From NCBI GenBank assembly GCA_037138335.1, contig JBAXIO010000004.1, positions 230,797 through 294,796 of the forward strand: DNA of 64,000 nt, in the 5' to 3' direction. Positions 26,136-33,437 of this stretch are shown in pieces. A program made the translations under genes and the position numbers. The stretch comes from CAIRDP01 sp037138335 (lineage in GTDB: Bacteria > Bacteroidota > Bacteroidia > Bacteroidales > FEN-979). Numbering within the stretch: the first letter of the stretch is position 1; each line of letters opens with the position of its first letter. The notes beneath the pieces are model-generated. The model was not told where the DNA came from, did not search any database, and worked only from the letters and a program-made list of their open reading frames with translations.

Positions 26136-27783
26136 AGAATTTGTTCCTCCTGAGAAGTTTTATCAGCAGCCAGAAACCAATGATCCCGGCCAGGCTGAAC
26201 ACGGCCCCTCCTATCCAGCGCACCTGTTCCCAGGTTGACAGAATTGAAGCCCCGATTATCAATGCTGCAAGCACGATGGCAATCGCAAGCCTGTTTGCAA
26301 GGAGATCCATATGTTCGATAAGAGGTTCGAACCCTTTCAGCTCAATCTGTGTTTTAAACCGGCCTTCTTTCATCTTGTTGATGATCTCGCTAAGGTCGGC
26401 GGGCATTTCAGTAACAAGGCGGTAATATTCTTTAAGCGAATCGAATATTTCCCGGGCTATCACCCTGGGATCAAATTGCCTGGATATGAGCTCGGTTGCA
26501 TAGGGCTTCATTTCACTGGCAAAATCAATGTCGGGGTTAAGGACCACGGCAACGCGTTCAATGGCCATAAGCGCTTTGGCCAGGAGGTATATCCCTGCAG
26601 GCATTCTCAAGCCATAATGAACGAGGATATTCACCGATTCATTCATGATCTTGCCAAAATCCATCTCATCAATGGACAGGTATTTGTAGTGTGCCAGCAG
26701 GTCGTTTATCTCGTGTTCAAGCTCCCGCGACCTGGCATAATGTCTTTTGCCCGAGACCAGCAGCAGAGCTTCGGTCATACCATGCGCATCCCTTTCAAGA
26801 TAGCCCAGGGTGTATTTTCCAAGAAAATTCAGGTGTTCTTCCCTCAGGGAACCCATCATCCCGAAGTCGATGAAAGAAATCACATTACCCGGAAGCACAA
26901 AAATATTACCCGGGTGGGGATCGGCATGAAAAAAGCCATGTTTAAAAAGCTGGTCGAACATAAGCCTGACCGCTGTTTTTGAAAGCTGTACGGCATCCAG
27001 TCCCGAAGAACTCAGGGACTCCATATCAGAGACCTTGATGCCGCTTACATATTCTTCAACCAGGATCCGCTGGCCGGTAAACTGCGTGTAAATTTTCGGA
27101 ATAAAAATATCGGGATCATTTTCAAAATTATGTTTGAACCTGATCACACTAGCCGCTTCGTGCCTGAAATCCAGTTCCTTTTTGATGGTAGCCCCGAACT
27201 CCCTGACAATTCCGCTCACATTGATGGCTTCCATTTCCGGATTGTTCTTCTGCATCCGGGAAGCGAAATAATTCATTAAATGAAGGTCAAGCCCGATCTT
27301 TTTCTCGATCCCGGGCCTCTGGATCTTTACGCAAACATCTTCCCCGTTAAGAAGGGTGGCGCGGTAAGTCTGGGCCATGGAAGCAGAAGCCAGCCTGTTT
27401 GAATCGAATTTGCTGAAAATATCAGTTATCCTGCAGTTCAGGTTTTTCTCTATTGCGGCGATAGCAATCTCATCGGGCATAGGGTCGGCTGCATCCTGAA
27501 GTTTCTTCAGTTCCTCCCTTAGTTCCTCATCGAGGAGGTCGGGCCTGTCGGCAAGGATCTGGCCGAACTTGATAAACGTGGGGCCAAGTTCTTCCACGGC
27601 CATCCTGATCCTTTCCCATTGATTATAATGTTCTATCCGGGCAAGGCGTTTTTTGGTCACCAGGTATTTCCCCAGGCCGTTTTTACTGACCCAGTCCTGA
27701 AACCCGTATTTGATTAAAACTCCAAGTATTTCCCTGGCTCTCCCGAGTTCGTTCATAGCCAGGCCGATTTGCGACAGACGCAT
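26134..27783 (-). CDS. ABC1/AarF/UbiB-family atypical kinase
   Basis: 549 residues. The family KxGQ motif is present (FIKFGQILADRPDLL), with the ADPHPGN catalytic loop (FFHADPHPGNIFVLPG), a DFG-like metal motif (FIDFGMMG) and an Ala-rich loop (SASMAQTYRA) in place of a glycine-rich loop. Two C-terminal membrane helices (about 500-545) anchor it. UbiB-type proteins support biosynthesis or handling of isoprenoid quinones; in Bacteroidota this would concern menaquinone. The preceding 27801-27880 stretch is repeat DNA and no promoter box was found in it. Family is certain, exact role is inferred. Confidence 0.9.
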   Translation of the reverse strand: MRLSQIGLAMNELGRAREILGVLIKYGFQDWVSKNGLGKYLVTKKRLARIEHYNQWERIRMAVEELGPTFIKFGQILADRPDLLDEELREELKKLQDAADPMPDEIAIAAIEKNLNCRITDIFSKFDSNRLASASMAQTYRATLLNGEDVCVKIQRPGIEKKIGLDLHLMNYFASRMQKNNPEMEAINVSGIVREFGATIKKELDFRHEAASVIRFKHNFENDPDIFIPKIYTQFTGQRILVEEYVSGIKVSDMESLSSSGLDAVQLSKTAVRLMFDQLFKHGFFHADPHPGNIFVLPGNVISFIDFGMMGSLREEHLNFLGKYTLGYLERDAHGMTEALLLVSGKRHYARSRELEHEINDLLAHYKYLSIDEMDFGKIMNESVNILVHYGLRMPAGIYLLAKALMAIERVAVVLNPDIDFASEMKPYATELISRQFDPRVIAREIFDSLKEYYRLVTEMPADLSEIINKMKEGRFKTQIELKGFEPLIEHMDLLANRLAIAIVLAALIIGASILSTWEQVRWIGGAVFSLAGIIGFWLLIKLLRRNKF

Positions 27784-27800
27784 AGCAGGTGGGATTCTGG

Positions 27801-27880
27801 GTTATTGGATAGCTGGATAGCTGGATGACTGGATAACTGGATAACTGGATAACTGGATATCAAGCTATCCAGCTATCCAG
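27801..27880. repeat. 8-nt tandem repeat array with inverted ends
   Basis: About six CTGGATAN units run head to tail (roughly 27813-27860), then the array turns over: CTGGATAGCTGGAT at 27813-27826 is complementary to ATCCAGCTATCCAG at 27867-27880. The RNA of either strand could fold into a long stem. It lies between two minus-strand genes and may act as terminator or mRNA stabiliser. Related units sit at 3864-3882 and 31866-31916. Confidence 0.75.
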
Positions 27881-27892
27881 TAAACTGCCGAC

Positions 27893-28228
27893 TCATGCTT
27901 TCTTAACAATCTTTGGTTTAGCCTTTGCAGCAGGTTTCTTCTTTGCTCCTTCCAGTTTCTTGATCCTGTCTTCCAGCTTTTTGATCTCCTCCTTGGTTGG
28001 GACATTCATCTTATGCAAGGTTGTCTGAACCAGTTCCTGGAAGTTGACTTCGAGATTTTTTTTGGTTTCTTCGGATTTCTTGACGAGGAGATCAAGCAAT
28101 TTTTTTGCTTCTTCCTTTGTCAGGTTGTTTTCCTTTGCCATTTCTTTGGCTGCTTTAGTAAGCTTATCGGTGGTCATAAAGGCATAATCAAGGCCTTTTT
28201 CGATCGATTTCTTAAGTTCTTCAAACAT
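27893..28228 (-). CDS. Phasin-like small helical protein
   Basis: 111 residues from ATG 28228. This start is chosen over 28252 because a strong AAGGAGG Shine-Dalgarno lies 5-6 nt upstream, rare in this phylum. The protein is all-helical and highly charged: MFEELKKSIEKGLDYAFMTTDKL, then EAKKLLDLLVKKSEETKKN, a coiled-coil segment EEIKKLEDRIKKLE, and a Lys/Ala/Pro-rich tail (KKPAAKAKPK) that could touch nucleic acid or polyanions. It resembles PhaF/PhaI-like phasins, but no polyhydroxyalkanoate gene is nearby. Its start follows the stop of the IPExxxVDY gene by 10 bp. Function unknown. Confidence 0.75.
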   Translation of the reverse strand: MFEELKKSIEKGLDYAFMTTDKLTKAAKEMAKENNLTKEEAKKLLDLLVKKSEETKKNLEVNFQELVQTTLHKMNVPTKEEIKKLEDRIKKLEGAKKKPAAKAKPKIVKKA

Positions 28229-28238
28229 AGATACCTCC

Positions 28239-28703
28239 TTATTTTTTAACAAGTCCAGAATTGGATTTGCTTTCTTTTTTAATGTTCATGAAGTGTATTT
28301 CAAGATCGGCAAGAAAGCCCGGAAAGTTCTTCAGGCTCTCTGGTTTGATCTCAAAAGCCGTGAGTACGTTAGGAATTGCTTTTACGGAACTAAGCAGGCG
28401 GTTAAGCTGGATCTTTTTGAAAGGCCCTTCCACCATGAGTATAAAATCGGTTTGTTTCAGTTCCGGGAACAGGATCTTCTCCTCATTGCGGTTGGATATC
28501 AGGTAGTATGGATTCCTGCATTCCTCATCCACGAAATAATACAGGCTGTAATTCCCGGGAAGATCGTCCATCTTCCTGAAACCGGCATGCAACTTCTGGT
28601 TCAGCATGAACGAGAGCCGGTAATCTTTAAGATGGCATGATACTCCTGCAATCGTTAAAAAGGAAGCTTCAGAGCGTGATTCAAGCATGATTTTTTTTGC
28701 CAT
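28239..28703 (-). CDS. IPExxxVDY-family Bacteroidota protein
   Basis: 154 residues from ATG 28703; the GTG two codons earlier is possible but a promoter start near 28721 supports the ATG. The pattern CHLKDYRLSFMLNQKLHAGFRKMDDL and YFVDEECRNPYYLISN is that of a small family found beside rnc and acpP in Bacteroidota. The family's name motif near the end of the core is degenerate here (IPNVLTAFEI). It is a soluble cytoplasmic protein of unknown role. Neighbours are rnc upstream (37 bp) and the phasin-like gene downstream, on the same strand. Confidence 0.78.
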   Translation of the reverse strand: MAKKIMLESRSEASFLTIAGVSCHLKDYRLSFMLNQKLHAGFRKMDDLPGNYSLYYFVDEECRNPYYLISNRNEEKILFPELKQTDFILMVEGPFKKIQLNRLLSSVKAIPNVLTAFEIKPESLKNFPGFLADLEIHFMNIKKESKSNSGLVKK

Positions 28704-28724
28704 GACCACATCGATTAATCATAA

Positions 28725-28755
28725 CAAATATAATCAAATATCAGGGTTTTTCCAA
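28725..28755 (-). promoter_or_regulatory. Promoter of the IPExxxVDY/phasin-like pair
   Basis: TTG (28755-28753), 20 nt, TATATTTG (28732-28725) on the minus strand. The upstream half lies inside the 3' end of rnc. It predicts a start near 28721 and an 18-nt leader to ATG 28703. Confidence 0.65.
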
Positions 28756-29484
28756 GGAATCCCCGTTTATTTTCTGCCAGGCTTTTTCAGAGGCATTCTG
28801 CTCGGCACCCTTGATTGAATAGTCCTGTCCCCTTGCAAGCGGCTGTCCTTCCACTACAAGCTCAACAAGATACTGTTTTTTATAGCCTGTCCCTATCTCT
28901 TCAAGGACATTGAATGCTGACTGTTTTTTTTCTTTCTGCGCCCATTCAATGACCTTGCTTTTAAAATTCACCTCCTGGGTAACAAGTTCATCCATGTCGA
29001 TATAATGGCCGATAATTTTTTTCAGGATGATCTTTCGGGTGAAGCTGAACCCCTTATCGAGATAAATTGCCCCTATCAGGGCTTCGAAGGCATCACCCTT
29101 AAAGGACCTGAACACCCCTGAATTTGAATTTTCAAGCAGGATAAGGTTATCGATCCCCATTCTCTGGGAGAGTTTATTCAGCTGTGCACGGCTAACCAGC
29201 TTGGACCTCATTTCGGTAAGGAAACCTTCGTCCCTGGCCGGGAAGGTCCTGAACAGGAAGTCGGCGGCAACGGCATCAAGTATTGCATCGCCTAAAAATT
29301 CAAGGCGTTCGTTGTTGACGCGGAGGTTTTTAATGGTTTCCTGGCTGGCCGACTTATGCGTAAATGCAAGCCGGTATAAATAGATATTTCCGGGACGAAA
29401 CCCGAAAATATTTTTAATGGCACGCCTGAGGTTTTTATCGGTATGGGTAGAGAAGCGGACCGCTTTTAATGTCCCGAACTTCAA
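28741..29484 (-). CDS. rnc: Ribonuclease III
   Basis: 247 residues. The catalytic domain has the signature NERLEFLGDAILD (about 58-70) and the second acidic site GDAFEALIGAIYL (about 130-142), which bind the Mg ions that cut double-stranded RNA. A double-stranded RNA-binding domain covers about 172-240 (FKSKVIEWAQKEKKQSAFNV, then AEQNASEKAWQKI). It processes rRNA and structured mRNA in the cytoplasm. It lies 10 bp after fabF in the conserved acpP-fabF-rnc order of the phylum. Length and motifs are normal. Confidence 0.96.
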   Translation of the reverse strand: MKFGTLKAVRFSTHTDKNLRRAIKNIFGFRPGNIYLYRLAFTHKSASQETIKNLRVNNERLEFLGDAILDAVAADFLFRTFPARDEGFLTEMRSKLVSRAQLNKLSQRMGIDNLILLENSNSGVFRSFKGDAFEALIGAIYLDKGFSFTRKIILKKIIGHYIDMDELVTQEVNFKSKVIEWAQKEKKQSAFNVLEEIGTGYKKQYLVELVVEGQPLARGQDYSIKGAEQNASEKAWQKINGDSLEKP

Positions 29485-29494
29485 GGCAGGTTTC

Positions 29495-30736
29495 TTAGTA
29501 TTTCTTAACGATCAGTGTGGCATTATGCCCGCCAAACCCAAAGGTATTGCTCAGTGCTGCGTTTACAACCCTATCCTGGGCTTTATTGAAGGTGAAATTA
29601 AGCCTTGGGTCAAGCTCGGGATCATCGGTGAAATGGTTAATCGTGGGAGGCACAATATTGTTCCTTACAGCCATCACTGATGCAATTACTTCGATAGCCC
29701 CGGCGGCGCCCAGGAGGTGGCCGGTCATCGACTTGGTTGAATTGATATTGATCTTGTAAGCCAATTCCCCAAAAAGCCCGAGGATGGCTTTAGGTTCGGC
29801 GATATCACCAACCGGTGTTGAAGTTCCGTGGGTATTGATATGGTCTATATCCTGTAGCTGCATCCCGGCATCTTTGATAGCATTCCTCATCGCAAGGATG
29901 GCGCCCAGCCCGTCGGGATGAGGAGCGGTCATATGGTAAGCGTCGGCAGAAACGCCTCCGCCAGCCACCTCGGCGTAAATCGTTGCCCCCCTGGCTTTGG
30001 CGTGCTCAAGTTCTTCGAAGATCAGGGCTCCTGCGCCTTCTCCCATTACAAAACCGTCCCTGTCTTTGTCAAAAGGCCTTGAAGCGGTAGCGGGATCATC
30101 GTTGCGGGTCGACAGGGCATGCATAGCGTTAAAGCCTCCTATCCCTGCAGGGTTTATAGCTGCTTCGGAACCACCCGCCACAAATACATCGGCCAGCCCG
30201 TTCCTGATATAAAGCATTGCATCCACAAGGGCGTTGGCCGAAGAAGCACAAGCCGAAACAATTGCAAAGTTCGGACCACGGAAGCCATATTTTATGGAAA
30301 TATGTCCCGCTGCAATATCAGCAATCATCTTCGGAATGAAGAAAGGATTAAAACGGGGCGTACCGTCCCCCTTTGCAAAACCTGTGACTTCCTGGTAAAA
30401 AGTATCCAGGCCCCCTATGCCGGAAGACCATATGACCCCTATCCTGTCTTTATCAACCTTTTCAAGGTTCATGCCCGAATCGGCAATGGCTTTATCGGCA
30501 CAAACCAACCCGAAATGCGCATAAGGATCGTATTTACGAACCTCCTTGCGGTCAAAATAATCCTCAGGATTGAAGTTCTTGACCTCGCAGGCAAAGCGGG
30601 TCTTGAATTTAGTGGCATCAAAACGCGTGATCGGACCTGCGCCACTTACTCCTTTAACCAGGTTGCTCCAATACTCTTCGACTGTATTTCCAAGGGGCGT
30701 AATTACACCAAGGCCAGTTATTACAACTCGTCTCAA
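29495..30736 (-). CDS. fabF: 3-oxoacyl-ACP synthase II
   Basis: 413 residues. It condenses malonyl-ACP with acyl-ACP in fatty acid elongation. The thiolase-fold catalytic triad is complete: Cys163 (SACASSANA), His303 (NTHGTSTPVGD) and His340 (SMTGHLLGAAGA). The start is TTG at 30736: an in-frame TAG lies two codons upstream, no ATG fits, and RRVVITGLG is the family N-terminus. It follows acpP by 92 bp and precedes rnc by 10 bp. It is encoded with its ACP partner, as in most Bacteroidota. Confidence 0.96.
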   Translation of the reverse strand: MRRVVITGLGVITPLGNTVEEYWSNLVKGVSGAGPITRFDATKFKTRFACEVKNFNPEDYFDRKEVRKYDPYAHFGLVCADKAIADSGMNLEKVDKDRIGVIWSSGIGGLDTFYQEVTGFAKGDGTPRFNPFFIPKMIADIAAGHISIKYGFRGPNFAIVSACASSANALVDAMLYIRNGLADVFVAGGSEAAINPAGIGGFNAMHALSTRNDDPATASRPFDKDRDGFVMGEGAGALIFEELEHAKARGATIYAEVAGGGVSADAYHMTAPHPDGLGAILAMRNAIKDAGMQLQDIDHINTHGTSTPVGDIAEPKAILGLFGELAYKININSTKSMTGHLLGAAGAIEVIASVMAVRNNIVPPTINHFTDDPELDPRLNFTFNKAQDRVVNAALSNTFGFGGHNATLIVKKY

Positions 30737-30779
30737 AGCCTAATAATTAATGGTTAAACTTACATTTGTTAAAGGAGAA

Positions 30780-30795
30780 CCCCCTTTGACGGGGG
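30780..30795 (-). terminator. Small GC hairpin between acpP and fabF
   Basis: CCCCC (30780-30784) pairs with GGGGG (30791-30795) around a 6-nt loop in the acpP-fabF gap. No U-tract follows, so it may be a processing or attenuation element that lets acpP be made in excess over fabF. Confidence 0.4.
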
Positions 30796-30828
30796 CAATA
30801 GTCTTCATAAAGAAAGGAGTAAAGATCC

Positions 30829-31065
30829 TTACTTGGTATTATTCTCAATGTAAGCAATCGCTTCCCCTACTGTACTGATCTTTTCAGCCTGATCGTCGGG
30901 GATGGCAATATCGAATTCCTTTTCAAATTCCATGATCAGCTCAACAGTGTCCAGGGAGTCAGCACCCAGGTCATTTGTGAAACTTGCTTCAGGTGTAACT
31001 TCACTTTCATCAACACCAAGCTTATCAACAATGATAGCTTTTACTTTTGCTGCAATGTCAGACAT
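30829..31065 (-). CDS. acpP: Acyl carrier protein
   Basis: 78 residues from ATG 31065 (MSDIAAKVKAIIVDKLG); the longer frame start at 31149 has no family match. It is a very acidic four-helix protein, with the phosphopantetheine attachment Ser37 in the DSL motif (GADSLDTVE). It carries growing acyl chains for FabF and other fatty acid enzymes. It is first in the acpP-fabF-rnc cluster, with a probable promoter at 31097-31127. Length and motif are exactly as expected. Confidence 0.97.
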   Translation of the reverse strand: MSDIAAKVKAIIVDKLGVDESEVTPEASFTNDLGADSLDTVELIMEFEKEFDIAIPDDQAEKISTVGEAIAYIENNTK

Positions 31066-31096
31066 GTTTTTTATAATTTTTTGGTTAAAAGGAGTG

Positions 31097-31127
31097 CAAA
31101 GGAAATAATTTTCGGATACCCACCCAA
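31097..31127 (-). promoter_or_regulatory. Probable acpP promoter
   Basis: On the minus strand TTG (31127-31125), 20 nt, then TTCCTTTG (31104-31097), which departs from TAnnTTTG at one position. It predicts a leader of about 28 nt before acpP. Confidence 0.5.
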
Positions 31128-31248
31128 GAATTTTAAGATTTTTTAACATTTATAAAAATCAACTGCTTGATTATCAGCCCTATTTGGATATTGTTAGGTT
31201 TTGTTAAAATTTAGGATTCAACGACTTATACAATAATGGTTAGGTCTG

Positions 31249-31277
31249 TTGATCAAACACCCGGTTTTGTATTTTTG
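31249..31277 (+). promoter_or_regulatory. purN promoter
   Basis: TTG (31249-31251), 18 nt, TATTTTTG (31270-31277). The predicted start is near 31281, just past the A of an ATG at 31280, so translation is assigned to the next in-frame ATG at 31295. Confidence 0.6.
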
Positions 31278-31294
31278 TAATGAATTTTGCAATC

Positions 31295-31870
31295 ATGACA
31301 AATATAGCAATTCTGGCTTCAGGCAGCGGAACCAATGCCCAGCGTATTTCAGAATATTTCGCCGGCCACCCTGAAATAAAGGTTAAAATGATACTTAGCA
31401 ACAAGCCGGATGCGTTTGTACTTACCAGGGCAGAAAAGCTTGGCATCCCCTGCCAGGTATTTGACCGCAGGTCTTTTTACGAAACCGGCAGCATTAATGA
31501 ACTGCTTAAAAAAAATGATATTTCATTTATCGTTCTTGCAGGTTTCTTGTGGCTCATCCCGCCTGATCTCCTCGACACTTATCCGAAAAGGATAGTTAAT
31601 ATCCATCCTGCCCTGCTGCCGAAATACGGAGGTAAAGGGATGTATGGGGAGCATGTTCATGAAGCGGTGATCAGGGCCGGTGAGCGGGAATCGGGCATCA
31701 GCATACATTACGTAAACTTATCGTATGACGAGGGTGATATTATTTTCCAGGCTCGATGCCCTGTGCTGCCAGGCGATACGCCATCAAGTCTTGCCTCAAG
31801 GATACATGAGCTGGAGCATGAGCATTATCCGAGAGTGATAGAAGACATTCTAAAGTCTGATGCGGGATAG
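31295..31870 (+). CDS. purN: Phosphoribosylglycinamide formyltransferase
   Basis: 191 residues from ATG 31295 (MTNIAILASGSGTNAQ). The ATG at 31280 is probably not inside the mRNA, and the family begins here. It adds the first formyl group in purine synthesis, using 10-formyl-tetrahydrofolate. Seen are the glycine-rich phosphate loop (ASGSGTNAQ), the catalytic IHPALLPKYGGKGMYG with Asn and His, the ISIHYVNLSYDEG stretch and the Asp in DEGD. No other purine gene is adjacent. The stop codon TAG is itself part of the first CTGGATAG-like repeat unit that follows. Confidence 0.95.
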   Translation: MTNIAILASGSGTNAQRISEYFAGHPEIKVKMILSNKPDAFVLTRAEKLGIPCQVFDRRSFYETGSINELLKKNDISFIVLAGFLWLIPPDLLDTYPKRIVNIHPALLPKYGGKGMYGEHVHEAVIRAGERESGISIHYVNLSYDEGDIIFQARCPVLPGDTPSSLASRIHELEHEHYPRVIEDILKSDAG

Positions 31871-31916
31871 CTGGATAGCTGGATAGCTGGATAACTGGAT
31901 AAGGAGATAACTGGAT
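31866..31916. repeat. 8-nt CTGGATAG repeat array after purN
   Basis: Units GATAGCTG / CTGGATAG / CTGGATAA repeat about five times and include the purN stop codon. Same unit as at 27801-27880 and 3864-3882. Confidence 0.7.
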
Positions 31917-31946
31917 AAAAAAAATCCCGGAGCCGGTCCGGGATTT
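31917..31946 (-). terminator. Strong Rho-independent terminator, minus strand
   Basis: AAATCCCGGA (31922-31931) and TCCGGGATTT (31937-31946) form a perfect 10-bp stem with a 5-nt loop. On the minus strand the stem is followed by an unbroken run of eight U (31924-31917, the first three paired in the stem). No protein gene ends here on the minus strand, so it most likely ends the small RNA described at 31917-32033. Confidence 0.8.
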
Positions 31947-32033
31947 AATCAATAAACAAAACGTTGTCTCACTTAACTTGCACACATTACTGCCGCATCA
32001 AAGTAATCATGTTCCTTATCAGGCAGGCAATTA
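31917..32033 (-). ncRNA. Candidate small RNA between purN and the RprX-like gene
   Basis: A complete transcription unit without a protein gene: a promoter (32066-32039), about 117 nt, and a strong terminator. Near the 5' end TTGCA...TTGCC can pair with GGCA...TGCAA about 35-50 nt later, giving an imperfect stem. Inside it is a Shine-Dalgarno-like AAGGA followed by a 7-codon ORF (MITLMRQ), which might be a leader-type peptide or chance. No known RNA family was recognised. It runs antisense to nothing but the intergenic space. Confidence 0.5.
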
Positions 32034-32038
32034 TGCAA

Positions 32039-32066
32039 CAAAGATACACTGGCCGGAAACACCAAA
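32039..32066 (-). promoter_or_regulatory. Promoter of the candidate small RNA
   Basis: On the minus strand TTTG (32066-32063), 16 nt, then TATCTTTG (32046-32039), an exact TAnnTTTG match. Confidence 0.6.
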
Positions 32067-32068
32067 AT

Positions 32069-32105
32069 GTTAAGGATTATTAATATACGTTAAAAAGTGT
32101 TAAAA
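32069..32105 (+). promoter_or_regulatory. Phased GTTAA direct repeats ahead of the RprXY-like operon
   Basis: GTTAA occurs at 32069, 32089 and 32099, spacings of 20 and 10 bp, so all copies lie on one face of the helix. OmpR-type regulators bind such phased direct repeats. The site is 28-60 bp upstream of the kinase gene's -7 box, so autoregulation is plausible. It also overlaps the -33 side of the small-RNA promoter. Confidence 0.4.
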
Positions 32106-32126
32106 CTTTAAATCAGCTTTTTACCT

Positions 32127-32134
32127 TACTTTTG
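32127..32134 (+). promoter_or_regulatory. TACTTTTG -7 element next to the kinase start codon
   Basis: An exact TAnnTTTG match with only TAAG between it and ATG 32139, so the mRNA should begin at or beside the start codon (leaderless). No clear -33 element. Confidence 0.5.
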
Positions 32135-32138
32135 TAAG

Positions 32139-33425
32139 ATGAACAGGAGGTTTATCATCCTTACAATCGTTGTGATGACCATTGCCCTTGGCGGGTTGAT
32201 GGGCATTCAGATCTATTGGATCAGGAATGCCTCATCGGTCAAGGAAACCAACTTCCGAAGGAGTGTTAACGAAGCCATAACGAAAGTGGTTTCGAAGATC
32301 GAGTTGCTTGAAAAACGCCGTTCAATAGAGAAATCCAAACCCGAAGGCCTGCTCAACATCAACCCCCATCTGCCTTATGATGAATTTCTGAACAGGAGCA
32401 TCCTCGACTCCCTGATTTCCAGGGAACTTAACATAAGGGGCATTGACACCAGGTTTGAATTTGGCATCTACAAACCCGAGAACCAGGCATACCTTGTTGA
32501 AAAATCGCCAAATTACCGCAAGGAGTTGTTTGAAAAGGGATATGCCTTCCCGCTTTTCCAGAGCGACATCTTCACTCCTCCCGAATACCTGCTTATTGCT
32601 TTCCCCAATGAACAAAGGTTCCTGCTTACCGAATTATGGGGCATGCTGCTGATCTCACTGGTTCTTATCATAGTGATCGTTTATTCATTTATGTATACGA
32701 TCTCAACTATCTTCAGGCAGAAGAGGCTTTCGGAAATGAAAAACGATTTCATCAACAACATGACCCATGAATTCAAAACCCCTATAGCTACAATTTCACT
32801 TGCCTGCGAGGCAATGAGTGACCGGGAGATCAGGAAATCACCCGATTTTTTATCTTCATACATCACCATGATAGATGAAGAAAACAAAAGGCTGGCGGGG
32901 ATGGCCGAGAAGATCCTGCAAACTGCCGTTATTGATTCCGGCCAGTTGAAAATGAAAAGGGAGCTGATCAACATCCATGACATCATCCACGACGTGGTTA
33001 AGAACATCCGCATACAGGTTGAGATCAAAGACGGTGTGATCATAAAAAGTTTTTACGCTTCCAACCCGAGGATCATAGGCGACAAGGTTCATGTCACCAA
33101 CCTGGTATATAACCTGCTGGATAATGCCAATAAATATTCTCCGCGAAAGCCGATGATAAAGATCAGTACTGAAAATTCAGGTAATGGCGTGCAGATCACC
33201 ATTGAGGACAATGGTATTGGCATCAGCAAGTCGGAACAGAAAAAGATTTTTGATAAACTTTACCGTGTCCCCACGGGAAATATTCACGATGTAAGGGGCT
33301 TTGGGCTTGGCTTAAGCTATGTAAAGGCCATAGTCGGGGAACATCATGGAAAGATCAGTATTGAAAGTGAAGTTAACAAGGGAAGCAAGTTTAAAGTATT
33401 TCTTCCGTTTATCTATAAAGAATAA
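32139..33425 (+). CDS. Membrane sensor histidine kinase, RprX-like
   Basis: 428 residues. One N-terminal helix (about 5-28) and a second (about 168-190) flank a periplasmic domain of about 140 residues with no named fold. A dimerisation domain follows with the H-box NNMTHEFKTPIATI (phosphoacceptor His210). The ATPase domain then has the N-box LVYNLLDNANKYSP, G1 IEDNGIGISKSEQ, F-box IFDKLYRVPTG and G2 GFGLGLSYVKAI. The order of this kinase and an OmpR-type regulator matches the RprXY pair of Bacteroides, which responds to envelope or sodium-linked stress. The regulator starts 12 bp after the stop. The signal here is unproven. Confidence 0.9.
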   Translation: MNRRFIILTIVVMTIALGGLMGIQIYWIRNASSVKETNFRRSVNEAITKVVSKIELLEKRRSIEKSKPEGLLNINPHLPYDEFLNRSILDSLISRELNIRGIDTRFEFGIYKPENQAYLVEKSPNYRKELFEKGYAFPLFQSDIFTPPEYLLIAFPNEQRFLLTELWGMLLISLVLIIVIVYSFMYTISTIFRQKRLSEMKNDFINNMTHEFKTPIATISLACEAMSDREIRKSPDFLSSYITMIDEENKRLAGMAEKILQTAVIDSGQLKMKRELINIHDIIHDVVKNIRIQVEIKDGVIIKSFYASNPRIIGDKVHVTNLVYNLLDNANKYSPRKPMIKISTENSGNGVQITIEDNGIGISKSEQKKIFDKLYRVPTGNIHDVRGFGLGLSYVKAIVGEHHGKISIESEVNKGSKFKVFLPFIYKE

Positions 33426-33437
33426 AAATATCAAGGT

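Noticed and set aside
27801..27880. Possible CRISPR or insertion-sequence end
   Set aside because: The 8-nt units have no spacers, no transposase is near, and no target duplication was seen.
31740..31985. 81-codon minus-strand frame over the purN end
   Set aside because: It crosses the purN gene, the repeat array and the terminator, and its protein has repeat-derived, low-complexity sequence.
31951..31995. Leader peptide MITLMRQ as a real gene
   Set aside because: Only seven codons; kept as a note in the small-RNA entry because function cannot be supported.
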